Shown: in pieces, positions 18,428-27,529 of the stretch
Layout of the letters: each line of letters begins with the position of its first letter
How positions within the stretch are numbered: position 1 is the stretch's first letter
Source of the DNA: Acidobacteriota bacterium
Lineage (GTDB): Bacteria > Acidobacteriota > Terriglobia > Terriglobales > Acidobacteriaceae
Reading direction: 5' to 3'
Assembly: GCA_019351975.1 (NCBI GenBank)
Contig: JABBOG010000004.1
Span: 1-64,000, forward strand
DNA: 64,000 bases
Made by a program: the position numbers and the translations under genes
Notes under the pieces: generated by a model
Seen by the model: only the letters and a program-made list of their open reading frames with translations
What the model was told of the DNA's origin: nothing
The model's database searches: none

Positions 18428-19920
18428 TGTCTAACCAACCCACCAAAATGTGGTCCGGCCGCTTCCGCGAGCCCCTCGACCGCACCTTCGAGCAGTGGCA
18501 GCGCAGCTTCCCCTTCGACTGGCGTCTCCTCCCACAAGAAGTAGCCGCCAGCAAGGCCCACGCGCAGACCATCGCCGCCGCCGGCATCCTCACGCCCGAC
18601 GAGCTCGCCAAGACCCTCGAAGGCCTCACGCAGGTCGCCCAGCGCCCGCTCAACTGGGCGCACCGCATCTCCGCTACCTCCGGCGAGCCCGACTACGAGA
18701 CCTCCAACCAGCAGATCGAAGCCGCAATCGTCGCCTCCGCCCCACAGGCCGAAGACATCCACCACTACGTCGAGCTCGAACTCACCCGCGAGATCGGCGC
18801 GCTCGCCCTCAAGCTCCACACCGGCCGCAGCCGCAACGAACAGATCGCCACCGACATGCGCCTCTTCGTCCGCGACTCCATCGACCTCACCCTCTCTGGC
18901 CTCCATCGCTGGCTCTCCGCCCTCCTCACCCTCGCCGAATCCGCCGGCGACGCCGTCATGCCCAGCTACACCCACCTCCAGCGCGCCGAGCCCGTCCTCA
19001 TCGCCCACTGGCTCCTCGCCTACGTCAGCATGATCGAGCGCGACCTCTCCCGCTTCATCGGCGCCCGCACCCGCATGAACTTCTGCCCCCTCGGCTCCGG
19101 GGCCGTCGCCGGCGCAACCCTCGCACTCGACCGCACCATCGCCGCGCGCGCCCTCGCTTTCACCGCACCCACACCTAACAGCATGGACGCCACCTCCGAC
19201 CGCGACTTCATGCTCGACTTCGCACAGGCCGCTAGCACCCTCGGCCTGCACATCTCGCGCTTTGCCGAAGAGATCACCCTCTACGCCACAGCCGAGTTCG
19301 GCTTCGTCGATCTCCCTGAAGCCTTCTCCACCGGCAGCTCCGCCATGCCGCAGAAGAAGAACCCCGACCTCACCGAGCTCGCACGCGGAAAATCCGCCCG
19401 TCTCCTCGGCTCCGCGACCGCTCTCGCGACCCTGATCAAAGGCCTTCCGCTCGCCTACAACAAAGACCTTCAGGAAGGCCAGGAGCAGATCTTCGACATC
19501 GCCGACACCCTCGCCGGCCTGCTCTCCGTCCTCCCCAACTTCACCCGCGCCCTCAAGTTCCGCTTCGACCCCATGCAAACCGCAGCAACCACCGGCTACC
19601 TCAACGCTATGGCCGCCGCCACGTATCTCTCCAACAAAGGTCTGCCCTTCCGCAAGGCGCACGAGGTCATCGGCAACGCTGTCCGCCTCGGCCTCGAACG
19701 CAACCTCGAACTCAACGCCCTTCCTCTCGCCGATCTCCAGCAACTCAGCGACTACTTCGCCCAAGACTTCTTCGACGCCATCAGCCTCCGTTCCACCCTC
19801 GACTGCCACAACGTCATCGGAGGCACCGCAGCTCACCGCGTCGCAGAGGCCCTCGCACAAGCCAAAGACCGCATCGCACACCTCTCCATTCCCTCAACAG
19901 CCGAGCACCCCGATGCCTAA
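18427..19920 (+). CDS. argH: argininosuccinate lyase
   Basis: Splits argininosuccinate into arginine and fumarate, the last step of the pathway. The 497-residue protein belongs to the fumarase/aspartase superfamily: MWSGRFREPLD at the N-terminus, LHTGRSRNEQIATDMRLF, SYTHLQRAEP, the catalytic-loop signature GSSAMPQKKNPD, and AYNKDLQEGQEQIFD. It is somewhat longer than the E. coli enzyme. It is separated from argG by the RAYT/REP segment. It overlaps the following acetyltransferase by 8 bp, recalling the fused ArgH(A) proteins of some bacteria. Confidence 0.95.
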   Translation: MSNQPTKMWSGRFREPLDRTFEQWQRSFPFDWRLLPQEVAASKAHAQTIAAAGILTPDELAKTLEGLTQVAQRPLNWAHRISATSGEPDYETSNQQIEAAIVASAPQAEDIHHYVELELTREIGALALKLHTGRSRNEQIATDMRLFVRDSIDLTLSGLHRWLSALLTLAESAGDAVMPSYTHLQRAEPVLIAHWLLAYVSMIERDLSRFIGARTRMNFCPLGSGAVAGATLALDRTIAARALAFTAPTPNSMDATSDRDFMLDFAQAASTLGLHISRFAEEITLYATAEFGFVDLPEAFSTGSSAMPQKKNPDLTELARGKSARLLGSATALATLIKGLPLAYNKDLQEGQEQIFDIADTLAGLLSVLPNFTRALKFRFDPMQTAATTGYLNAMAAATYLSNKGLPFRKAHEVIGNAVRLGLERNLELNALPLADLQQLSDYFAQDFFDAISLRSTLDCHNVIGGTAAHRVAEALAQAKDRIAHLSIPSTAEHPDA

Positions 19921-20497
19921 CGAAATCCGCACCCGCAGCGCCCACCTCCAGGATGCCCGCAACGTCTTCGACCTCGTCAACTCCCTCTCCAGCGACGGCA
20001 CCCTTCTCCGCCGCTCCTACGCCGAAATCTGCGAAAACATCCGCGACTTCACCGTCGCCCAGACCGCCAACGGCGACTTTCTCGGCTGCGGTGCCCTCCA
20101 CCTCTACGGCCCGCACCTCGCCGAAGTCCGTTCCATCGTCGTCAAGCCCGAAGCCAAGGGATGCGGCGCCGGCGGTCTTCTCCTCCAGGCCCTGCTCGCA
20201 GAAGCCGAGCAGCACGCCGTCATCTCCGTCTGCCTCTTCACCCGCATCCCCGACTTCTTCCACCACTTCGGCTTCCGCACCGCAGAGCGCGACGCCATGC
20301 CCGACAAGATCTACAAAGACTGCCAGACCTGCCCCCGCCTCTATGCCTGCGACGAAGTCGCCATGGTCCGAGGTCCGCTTCCCAGCATCGCCCTCCTCGG
20401 CCCAACAAAGCTTCGACGGCCCGAGCTTGAAAGCAATACCTCCGCGGACCCTCAACTGGTCCAGATTCAAGCTGTCCTGTCGACCGCTGGCCGCTAG
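19913..20497 (+). CDS. argA: GNAT-family N-acetylglutamate synthase (short ArgA type)
   Basis: A 194-residue GNAT acetyltransferase. It has IRTRSAHLQDARNVFDLVN at the N-terminus, FLGCGALHLYGPHLAEVRSI, and the acetyl-CoA loop region VKPEAKGCGAGGLLLQALL. FTRIPDFFHHFGFRTAERDAM follows, then a CQTCPRLYACDE segment. This pattern matches the acetyltransferase domain of ArgA and of ArgH(A) fusions, and lacks the amino-acid kinase domain of E. coli ArgA. The 8-bp overlap with argH supports synthesis of N-acetylglutamate for arginine production. The extended tail after about 160 is not conserved in what I recall. Neither argJ nor argE lies in the window. Confidence 0.8.
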   Translation: MPNEIRTRSAHLQDARNVFDLVNSLSSDGTLLRRSYAEICENIRDFTVAQTANGDFLGCGALHLYGPHLAEVRSIVVKPEAKGCGAGGLLLQALLAEAEQHAVISVCLFTRIPDFFHHFGFRTAERDAMPDKIYKDCQTCPRLYACDEVAMVRGPLPSIALLGPTKLRRPELESNTSADPQLVQIQAVLSTAGR

Positions 20498-20498
20498 C

Positions 20499-20571
20499 GT
20501 CAGATGGCCCATACGCCTCACGTCTCATCCGCCAGACCGCGTTCTCTTGGTGCCCCGCTCACTCATCTGAC
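20499..20571 (+). promoter_or_regulatory. inverted repeat in the leader of the S1 gene
   Basis: GTCAGATG (20499-20506) and CATCTGAC (20564-20571) are perfect 8-base complements bracketing nearly the whole 91-bp gap before the S1 gene. The second arm ends five bases before the SD (AGGAGG, 20577-20582). Pairing could shape the ribosome entry site. Autogenous control of rpsA translation is known in E. coli; its presence here is inference. Confidence 0.45.
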
Positions 20572-20588
20572 ACAATAGGAGGCATACT

Positions 20589-22301
20589 ATGACGCGCGAT
20601 ACCCTCATCCCCGTATCCAATGAAGCAGCAGATCCTTCAGATCCCTCCACAGAATCTTTCAGCGAAATGCTCGCCGAGTTCGAACAGACTCACTCCCACA
20701 AGGGTGACGCCGGTACAAAGCAGCTCGAAGGCTCCGTCATCTCGCTCGATGCAGAATCTGTCTACGTCGATATCGGCTATAAAACCGAGGGCATCCTCCC
20801 GCGCACCGCCTTCCCCAACGGCGCAGCCTCCATCGAGCCCGGCCAGAAGCTGCCCGTCTCCGTAAAGGGTCGCAACGCCGAAGGCTACTACGAGCTCTCT
20901 CTCATCCGCATCGAGCAGCCGAAGGACTGGCACTCCCTGGAGCAGGCGTTCGCACAAAAGGCAGCCATCCCCGGCACCGTCACCGCCGTCGTCAAAGGTG
21001 GCCTCACCGTCGACGTCGGCGTCCGCGCTTTCATGCCATCATCCCGCAGCGGGGTTCGCGATGCCGCCGAAGTCGAGAAGCTCGTCGGCCAGGACATCAC
21101 CTGCCGCATCATCAAGCTCGACACCACCACCGAAGACATCGTCGTCGATCGCCGCGTCATCCTCGAGGAGCAGGCAGCGCTGGCGCAGCATGGCCGCCTC
21201 GCCGAACTTCACGCCGGCGACATCGTCTCCGGTACGGTACGCAGCCTCACCACCTATGGCGCCTTCGTCGATCTCGGCGGCACCGAAGGCCTCCTGCACA
21301 TCGGCGACATCGCCTGGAGCCGCGTCAATGCACCTGAAGACGTGCTCTCCATCGGCCAGCCACTCGAACTCAAAATCCTCTCCGTCGACACCGATACCAA
21401 GCGCCTGTCGCTCGGCCTCAAGCAACTGCAGCCAGAACCCTGGGAGACCGCTCCAGACCGCTTCACCACAGGCCAGCGCATCACCGGCACCGTTACCCGT
21501 CTCATGGACTTCGGTGCCTTCGTCGAGCTGGAACCAGGCATTGAGGGTCTCATCCATGTCTCCGAGATGTCATGGGTAAAAAAAGTCCACAAGCCCAGCG
21601 ACATCCTCAAGCCCGGCGATCGCGTCGAGGCCGTCGTCCTCTCCATCAGTCCCACCGAACGCCGCATTGCTCTCGGCCTGAAACAGACCCTCGGCGACCC
21701 TTGGGCCGACGTCTCCACCAAATTCCCCGTCGGTTCTTCCGTCGAAGGCACCGTCGTCCGCATGATGAAGTTCGGTGCGTTCGTGCAAATCGCAGAAGGC
21801 GTCGATGGCCTGGTCCACATCAGCGAGATCGTCGCCGACCGTCATCTACATCACCCTCAGGATGTCCTCCGCGTAGGCGAGTCCGTTAAAGCAAAAGTCC
21901 TCGCAATCGACACAGAGAAGCGCCAACTGCGCCTCAGTATGAAGCAACTCGCACCCACCAGCCTTGCTGAATACCTTGAAGAACATAGCGAAGGAGACAT
22001 TGTCTCCGGTCGCGTCGTGGACCTGACATCGGACGCTGGAAGCATTGAACTCGGTGAGGGCATACGCGCACTCTGTCCAATCACGACTTCCACGCAAACT
22101 GCGCCCAAATCCACCGCCACACCGGCATTGGATCTGTCCTCTCTGACCTCCATGTTGAATGCTCGCTGGAAGGGCAACACTCCCTCGACAACGAAAACTC
22201 CGGAACCTCTCAGTGTCGGCCAGGTGCGCAGCTTCAAGCTCGTCAAGCTCGATCGCGATGCCCAGGCCATACAAGTCGAACTAGAGCAACGTAGCCATTA
22301 G
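20589..22301 (+). CDS. rpsA: 30S ribosomal protein S1
   Basis: A 570-residue protein made of about six S1 RNA-binding (OB-fold) repeats, the length and repeat number of ribosomal S1. Repeats start near 47 (LEGSVISLDAESVYVDIG), 131 (IPGTVTAVVKGGLTVDVG), 215 (GDIVSGTVRSLTTYGAFVDL), 300 (ITGTVTRLMDFGAFVEL), 387 (VEGTVVRMMKFGAFVQI) and 473 (GDIVSGRVVDL, degenerate). S1 helps structured or weak-SD mRNAs onto the ribosome. The start has a perfect AGGAGG SD. The first 45 residues are acidic and poorly conserved. A second, S1-like stress protein cannot be excluded, but repeat count and length favour rpsA. Confidence 0.85.
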   Translation: MTRDTLIPVSNEAADPSDPSTESFSEMLAEFEQTHSHKGDAGTKQLEGSVISLDAESVYVDIGYKTEGILPRTAFPNGAASIEPGQKLPVSVKGRNAEGYYELSLIRIEQPKDWHSLEQAFAQKAAIPGTVTAVVKGGLTVDVGVRAFMPSSRSGVRDAAEVEKLVGQDITCRIIKLDTTTEDIVVDRRVILEEQAALAQHGRLAELHAGDIVSGTVRSLTTYGAFVDLGGTEGLLHIGDIAWSRVNAPEDVLSIGQPLELKILSVDTDTKRLSLGLKQLQPEPWETAPDRFTTGQRITGTVTRLMDFGAFVELEPGIEGLIHVSEMSWVKKVHKPSDILKPGDRVEAVVLSISPTERRIALGLKQTLGDPWADVSTKFPVGSSVEGTVVRMMKFGAFVQIAEGVDGLVHISEIVADRHLHHPQDVLRVGESVKAKVLAIDTEKRQLRLSMKQLAPTSLAEYLEEHSEGDIVSGRVVDLTSDAGSIELGEGIRALCPITTSTQTAPKSTATPALDLSSLTSMLNARWKGNTPSTTKTPEPLSVGQVRSFKLVKLDRDAQAIQVELEQRSH

Positions 22302-22322
22302 CGTTTAGCGTATACCGAAACA

Positions 22323-22384
22323 TTGTCATCTCGACCGGAGCCAAACGGCTTCATCGTTTGGCGCAGTGGAGAGACCTGCAGCTT
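22323..22384. repeat. intergenic repeat with hairpin between converging rpsA and tex
   Basis: The motifs TCATCTCGACCGGAG and CAGTGGAGAGACCTGCAG are of a kind I recall as frequent between genes of Acidobacteriota. They enclose a perfect 8-bp stem, GCCAAACG (22340-22347) / CGTTTGGC (22355-22362), with a 7-nt loop. Sitting between convergent genes it may end transcription from either side, although no T-run follows. Nothing else is seen in 22302-22506. Confidence 0.5.
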
Positions 22385-22506
22385 CTCCGTGGAACGCAAC
22401 TACTTCACCCTTAGCGAATCTGCTCTGGCTGGCGCAGGCGTCCCTGCGCCAACTCGCCGAAACGCTCGCAGCAAGCTGCATCCGTCCCTCACCGCGCCCA
22501 AATCAC

Positions 22507-24807
22507 CTACCGCACCTTCCACCGCGTCGACAGCACCGCCAGCTTCTCCTCCACGCTCTGCGGCGCAGCAATCCGCGTCGTCACGCGCCCGCCAGCAGGC
22601 CGAGGCTGCGCCTTCTCCTTCGGTCGCCCTTGCACGTTACCTCCCGCCACCGCCGTCATCAACGCCTTCATCGACAGCGCAATTCTCTTCGTTACGAGAT
22701 CGGCACTCAGAACCTTCACCTTCACAATCTGCCCTGCTTTCACAGCCTCATTCGGGTCTTTGATGTACCGGTTCGATAGCTCCGAGATATGCACCAGTCC
22801 GTCCTGATGCACGCCAATATCAACGAACGCGCCGAACTTCGTCACATTCGTCACCACGCCCTCAAGCACCATCTCTGGCTGCACATCTGCGAACTCACGA
22901 ACGCCCTCATGGAACACTGGCGCGACGAACGTCTCACGCGGATCGCGTCCCGGTTTGCGCAGTTCTTCAAGAATGTCGTTGAACGTAAACACACCGGCCG
23001 AAAACTTCGACCGGTCAATGCCATCAAGCAGTTGAGGTCGCTCGATGATCTGCTCCACAGGAGTTCCCAACGCGCCTGCGATCTGCTCCACCAATGCATA
23101 ACTCTCCGGATGCACCGCCGTTGCATCCAGCGGCTGCGACCCACCCCGAATCCGCAGAAATCCCGCCGCCTGCTCGAACGTCTTCGCTCCGACCCCCGCA
23201 ACTTCTTTCAGTTGCGCGCGCGATGTAAAGCGTCCATTCTCATCCCTGAACTGAACAATCTTCAACGCAGTTCGCTCCGTGATCCCCGCTACATAACGCA
23301 GCAGCGTCCACGAAGACGTATTCAAATCAACGCCAACTTTATTCACGCAGCTCTCAATCGTCGCCTCCAGCGATTGCTGCAACTGTCGTTGATCTACATC
23401 GTGCTGATATTGCCCCACTCCAATCGACTTTGGATCAACCTTCACAAGCTCCGACAGCGGATCCTGCAATCGTCGCGCAATCGAAATCGCGCCCCGCACC
23501 GTAAGATCCAGATCAGGAAACTCCTGCCGTGCCACATCCGACGCTGAATAAATACTCGCTCCCGACTCCGAAACCATTACCTTGAAAATATCCGTCAGAT
23601 GGTGCTCGCTCAGAAAATCCCTGACAAACGCATCCGTCTCACGCGACGCCGTTCCATTGCCAATCGCAATAGCGCGCACGCGGTACTGCTGCACCAACTT
23701 CACCATCGTCTGGTTCGCCTTCGCCGTCTGCCCCGTATGTGGGTAGATCACATCATGCGCCAGAAATTTGCCCGTCTCATCGACCACCGCAACCTTGCAT
23801 CCCGTCCGCAGACCTGGATCGATGCCCAGCACAGATATAGGTCCAGCCGGCGGTGCCAGCAGCAGGTTATTGAGGTTGTCGCGGAACACCTGGATCGCGT
23901 CCAAATCCGACCGCTTCTTCAGCTCCATCCTGAGCTCCGTCTGGATGCTCGACGACAGCAACCGGCTCCACGAATCATCGACCGCCAGCTCCAGCTGCGT
24001 CGTCCAATCTCCTTCGCGTCGCATCACGTACCGCTGCGCAATCCCAATCGCGCGCGCCGCATCCACCTCAATCACGAAATAGAGGACCGTCTCCGCCTCG
24101 CCTCGTCGAATCGCCAGCATCCTGTGCGACGGAATCGCCTTCACCGGCTCGCGATACTCGTAATACATCTTGAACTTTTCCTGCGGGTCCGCTGCATCCA
24201 CAATGCGGCGACTCACAACCACACCCTCGTCATGCATCAACTGCCGCAGCGCCTTCCGAACCTCTGCCGTCTCTGCGATCCGTTCCGCAACAATATGGCG
24301 CGCTCCCTCCAGCGCCTCACCAACGCTCTTTACCTCCTTCGCCTCATCCACAAACGTCGCTGCAAACTCCGCGAGCGTATACGCCGCTCTCTCCTGCGCC
24401 CACAGATACTCCGCCAGCGGCTCCAGTCCTCGCTCCTTCGCAATCGTCGCCTTCGTGCGCCGCTTCGGACGATACGGCAGATACAGGTCTTCCAGCTCAC
24501 CCTTTTCCATCGTCGCTTCGATCCGTCCGCGCAGCTCGTCCGTAAGCTTTCCCTGCTCCGCAATCGACGCCAGAATCGTCTCACGCCGCGCGCCAAGATC
24601 GCGAAAGTACGCCAGCTTCTCCTCAATGTCGCGGATCTTTACCTCATCCAGTGCACCGGTCGCCTCCTTGCGATACCGCGCGATAAAAGGCACCGTGCCG
24701 CCCTCATCCAGCAGCGAAATCGTCGCCGCAAGCGAGTGGATAGAAACACTTAATGTCCGTGCAATATGAAGAAGAATCTCTGGAGAAAGTACCCTTGGTT
24801 GGTTCAT
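22507..24807 (-). CDS. tex: Tex-family RNA-binding transcription accessory protein
   Basis: A 766-residue protein with the complete Tex architecture. An N-terminal helical region (LDEGGTVPFIARYRKEATGALDE) leads into the YqgF/RNase H-like domain (VLGIDPGLRTGCKVAVVDETG, IAIGNGTASRETD). Helix-hairpin-helix domains follow (LRYVAGITERTALKIVQFRDENG, VAGVGAKTFEQAAGFLRI). A C-terminal S1 domain (VVTNVTKFGAFVDIGVHQDG) precedes a basic tail. Tex is a relative of eukaryotic Spt6, binds nucleic acid and affects transcription and stress tolerance. It converges on rpsA. Confidence 0.95.
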   Translation of the reverse strand: MNQPRVLSPEILLHIARTLSVSIHSLAATISLLDEGGTVPFIARYRKEATGALDEVKIRDIEEKLAYFRDLGARRETILASIAEQGKLTDELRGRIEATMEKGELEDLYLPYRPKRRTKATIAKERGLEPLAEYLWAQERAAYTLAEFAATFVDEAKEVKSVGEALEGARHIVAERIAETAEVRKALRQLMHDEGVVVSRRIVDAADPQEKFKMYYEYREPVKAIPSHRMLAIRRGEAETVLYFVIEVDAARAIGIAQRYVMRREGDWTTQLELAVDDSWSRLLSSSIQTELRMELKKRSDLDAIQVFRDNLNNLLLAPPAGPISVLGIDPGLRTGCKVAVVDETGKFLAHDVIYPHTGQTAKANQTMVKLVQQYRVRAIAIGNGTASRETDAFVRDFLSEHHLTDIFKVMVSESGASIYSASDVARQEFPDLDLTVRGAISIARRLQDPLSELVKVDPKSIGVGQYQHDVDQRQLQQSLEATIESCVNKVGVDLNTSSWTLLRYVAGITERTALKIVQFRDENGRFTSRAQLKEVAGVGAKTFEQAAGFLRIRGGSQPLDATAVHPESYALVEQIAGALGTPVEQIIERPQLLDGIDRSKFSAGVFTFNDILEELRKPGRDPRETFVAPVFHEGVREFADVQPEMVLEGVVTNVTKFGAFVDIGVHQDGLVHISELSNRYIKDPNEAVKAGQIVKVKVLSADLVTKRIALSMKALMTAVAGGNVQGRPKEKAQPRPAGGRVTTRIAAPQSVEEKLAVLSTRWKVR

Positions 24808-25030
24808 GAGCTTTACCTATCCTAGCCGCTGCGCTGTAGGAAAACCGCGTTGCGAAGTCCATGACTGTGCGCAAAACATCTGCACAATGTAACGTGCCCC
24901 GGCCCTAGCCAGACCACAAAAGTATCCTTTATCCCTCATGGCCAGCACGTATCTGTCATCGGATATTTATCATTCTCAAATAAAACATAGACTTCCCCCT
25001 TGCGCCGCTCCAAAGTGCTCTACTAACCCC

Positions 25031-25903
25031 ATGCTCCCTCGCCTGATCGTCAACGCCGACGACTTCGGTCTCACCCCCGGAATCAATCGCGCCATCGCCG
25101 AACTCCACACCCTCGGTGCCCTCACCTCCGCCACCCTCATGGCCAACGGCCCCGCCTTCACCGACGCCGTCCGCACCGCCCTCGCCCATCCCACCCTCGC
25201 CATCGGTTGCCACATCGTCCTCACCGACGGCACACCCCTCTCCCCGCCCCACACCATCCCAACCCTGCTCGCGCCCGATGGCATCCACCTCCGCCCCTCG
25301 CTCGCCGACTTCTTCCTCTCCGCCTCGCGCGGCAAAATCTCATCCTCCGACATCACCCGCGAAGCCCACGCCCAGATCGCCCGCCTCCAGCAACACGGCA
25401 TCCACCCCTCTCACATCGACACCCACAAGCACACCCACATCCTCCCCCAAATCGCACGCCCCCTCCTCGCCGTCGCCGAAAGCACCGGTATCCGCGCTAT
25501 CCGTAATCCCTTCGAGCCTGCCTGGTGCCCCATCCCCAACGCCACCCCCTATCTCCGCCGCCTTCAGCTTCGCCTCCTCCACCAACTGCACTCCCGCTTC
25601 CTCACGCTCCCCCAAATCTGCTCCCGAGCCATCCTCACCACCGACGGAACCCTCGGCGTCGCCGCCACCGGAAGCCTCGACAGCACTGCTCTCCGCAGCA
25701 TCCTCGCCCACATCCCCAGCGGCACATGGGAGCTCGTCTGCCATCCCGGCTACAACGACCCCGACCTCGCCGCCATCCCCACACGCCTCCGCTCCTCCCG
25801 CGACATCGAGCGCATCGCCCTCCTAGAAGCCCTATCAAACCCATCAACAGTTTCTCCGAACCCTCGCCCCTTCCAGAGCATCAACTACAAAGACCTTCTC
25901 TAG
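25031..25903 (+). CDS. ChbG/YdjC-family carbohydrate deacetylase, HpnK-like
   Basis: A 290-residue YdjC-fold protein. The metal-site motif is LIVNADDFGLTPGIN. NGPAFTDAV, CHIVLTDGTPL and HIDTHKHTHILP provide further aspartate and histidine ligands. This family removes acetyl groups from N-acetylated sugars. The PPHTIPTLLAPDG segment and overall form resemble the hopanoid-associated subgroup HpnK, and hopanoid genes lie 15 kb downstream; the subgroup assignment is tentative. ATG 25031 is chosen because the conserved beta-strand begins there; the frame upstream to 24938 adds unconserved residues. The gene is strongly C-biased at third positions. It precedes bshA, but BshB deacetylases belong to a different fold, so a bacillithiol role is not supported. 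Confidence 0.75.
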   Translation: MLPRLIVNADDFGLTPGINRAIAELHTLGALTSATLMANGPAFTDAVRTALAHPTLAIGCHIVLTDGTPLSPPHTIPTLLAPDGIHLRPSLADFFLSASRGKISSSDITREAHAQIARLQQHGIHPSHIDTHKHTHILPQIARPLLAVAESTGIRAIRNPFEPAWCPIPNATPYLRRLQLRLLHQLHSRFLTLPQICSRAILTTDGTLGVAATGSLDSTALRSILAHIPSGTWELVCHPGYNDPDLAAIPTRLRSSRDIERIALLEALSNPSTVSPNPRPFQSINYKDLL

Positions 25904-26110
25904 AGGGCGACCGACAAGGCAGCGTCCTCCAAAACGTTGTCAATACCCGAACCACCGCAAGAACCACATAGCAAACAACTTACACGTGGCACATATACCC
26001 TGCGCGATCCTCTACACTGGTAACACACCTAAAAGACCCGCAATGCGCAAGATCGCCCCACAATGAATAAGCCACCCGCCAGCAAGGAATGTATCGACGT
26101 AAGCTCTGCC

Positions 26111-26228
26111 TTTTGAAGACTTTACCCGTAAGCTCCCTGTTTTGAATACTTTGAAAGCAAGTTTCACCCGTATCCCGCTGATAAACAAGCAGTTACACCC
26201 AGAAAGTGAAACTTGGGGGAGGGGGGGG
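26111..26228. repeat. dispersed intergenic repeat ending in a G tract (copy B)
   Basis: The 359-bp gap 25904-26262 contains no gene. From about 26111 it repeats, with divergence, the block at 1091-1196: AAGACTTT, then CCTGTTTTGAATACTTTGAAA, then CACCC segments and a terminal GGGGGAGGGGGGGGG run (26214-26228). A GAGCGAAGCGA REP core follows before the bshA start. The first 200 bp of the gap show nothing recognisable. Confidence 0.6.
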
Positions 26229-26262
26229 TATCTCCGCCACCTCAGGATGAGCGAAGCGACCT

Positions 26263-27432
26263 ATGAAGATCGGTATCACGTGCTATCCCACCTACGGAGG
26301 CTCCGGAGTTGTAGCCACTGAGCTCGGCATTGAGCTCGCTGCGCGTGGCCACGAGATCCACTTCATTACGTACTCCCCGCCCTTCCGTCTCACCGGCCGC
26401 GAGGCGAACATTCGCTACCACGAAGTCCCCGTCTCCAACTATCCCCTCTTCGAGTATCCGCCGTACGACCTCGCGCTGGCCACTCGCATGGCCGAAGTCG
26501 CCGAATTTCACAATCTCGATCTCCTCCACGTCCACTACGCGATCCCACACTCTGTCAGCGCCCTTCTCGCCCGCCAGATGCTCGCCGCGCGCGGTCGCCA
26601 TCTCCCCTTCATCACTACCCTGCACGGTACCGACATCACCCTCGTCGGCCTCGACCGCTCCTATCTCCCCATCACGCGCTTTGGCATCGACGAATCCGAC
26701 GGCGTTAGCGCCATCTCCTCCTTTCTCCGCGATCAGACCCGCGAAAACCTCGGCATCACCCGTGACATTGAAGTCATCCGCAACTTTGTCAACTGCGACT
26801 TCTACCAACGCGATCCTATCCTCGTTGCCCAGCAACGCCCACGCTTCGCCGGACCCGACGAGCGTCTCCTGGTTCACCTCTCCAACTTTCGACCCGTCAA
26901 GCGCGTCCTCGACGTCATCCATGTCTTCGCCCGCGTCTCCAAGGCCCTTCCCGCACGCCTCCTCCTCATTGGCGACGGTCCGGATCGCTCCGCCGCCGAG
27001 TTCCTCGCCATGCGCCTCGGCATCGCCGACCGCGTCGAGTTCGTCGGCAAACAAGAGAACGTCAACGAACTTCTCGGCCTCGCCGACTTTATGATTATGC
27101 CCAGCGAGATGGAATCCTTCGGCCTCGCCGCTCTCGAAGCCATGGCTTGCTGCGTCCCTGCTGTCGCAACACGTGTAGGCGGCGTCCCCGAACTCATCAA
27201 TTCCGGCACCAATGGCCTCCTATACGATATCGGCGACGTTGACGGCATGGCCGAGGGCGCCATCTCCGTCCTCAGCAAACCTGCGCTGCTCGAATCCATG
27301 TCCAAAGCCGCACGCCGCACTGCCCAGGACCACTTCTGCGCCTCCCGCATCATCCCCCTCTACGAGCGATATTACGAACGCATCATCTCCGCCCCACCCC
27401 GCTCGGCCAAAGTACACCCCCACCTCTGTTAA
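26263..27432 (+). CDS. bshA: N-acetyl-alpha-D-glucosaminyl L-malate synthase (bacillithiol synthesis)
   Basis: A GT4-family glycosyltransferase that joins GlcNAc from UDP-GlcNAc to L-malate, the first step of bacillithiol synthesis. The 389-residue protein begins at once with KIGITCYPTYGGSGVVATELG and has EIHFITYSPPFRL, LHVHYAIPHSVSALLARQM and FITTLHGTDITLVG. GVSAISSFLRDQT, HLSNFRPVKRVLDVI and the GT4 EX7E region MPSEMESFGLAALEAMAC follow. These are the specific landmarks of BshA rather than of general GT4 enzymes. bshB and bshC are not in the window. The gene follows the dispersed G-tract repeat and is probably monocistronic. Confidence 0.93.
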   Translation: MKIGITCYPTYGGSGVVATELGIELAARGHEIHFITYSPPFRLTGREANIRYHEVPVSNYPLFEYPPYDLALATRMAEVAEFHNLDLLHVHYAIPHSVSALLARQMLAARGRHLPFITTLHGTDITLVGLDRSYLPITRFGIDESDGVSAISSFLRDQTRENLGITRDIEVIRNFVNCDFYQRDPILVAQQRPRFAGPDERLLVHLSNFRPVKRVLDVIHVFARVSKALPARLLLIGDGPDRSAAEFLAMRLGIADRVEFVGKQENVNELLGLADFMIMPSEMESFGLAALEAMACCVPAVATRVGGVPELINSGTNGLLYDIGDVDGMAEGAISVLSKPALLESMSKAARRTAQDHFCASRIIPLYERYYERIISAPPRSAKVHPHLC

Positions 27433-27529
27433 CCGTCAGGGTGCGCTGCGCTCTAATCTTCCCCATCCTCTAAATCCGCGCCCTATCCTCAATGCAGGTG
27501 CATCTGCGCCTTTTCGGGAGACGCCCACA

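Noticed and set aside
18424-19881. 485-codon minus-strand frame inside argH
   Set aside because: Composition typical of an antisense shadow; argH motifs lie on the plus strand.
25031-27432. Deacetylase plus bshA as a bacillithiol operon
   Set aside because: The deacetylase is of the ChbG/YdjC fold, not the LmbE fold of BshB, and a 359-bp gap with repeats separates the genes.
27212-27529. N-terminal extension of the secreted glycine-zipper protein
   Set aside because: It overlaps bshA out of frame and is unconserved. A perfect signal peptide starts at 27530.
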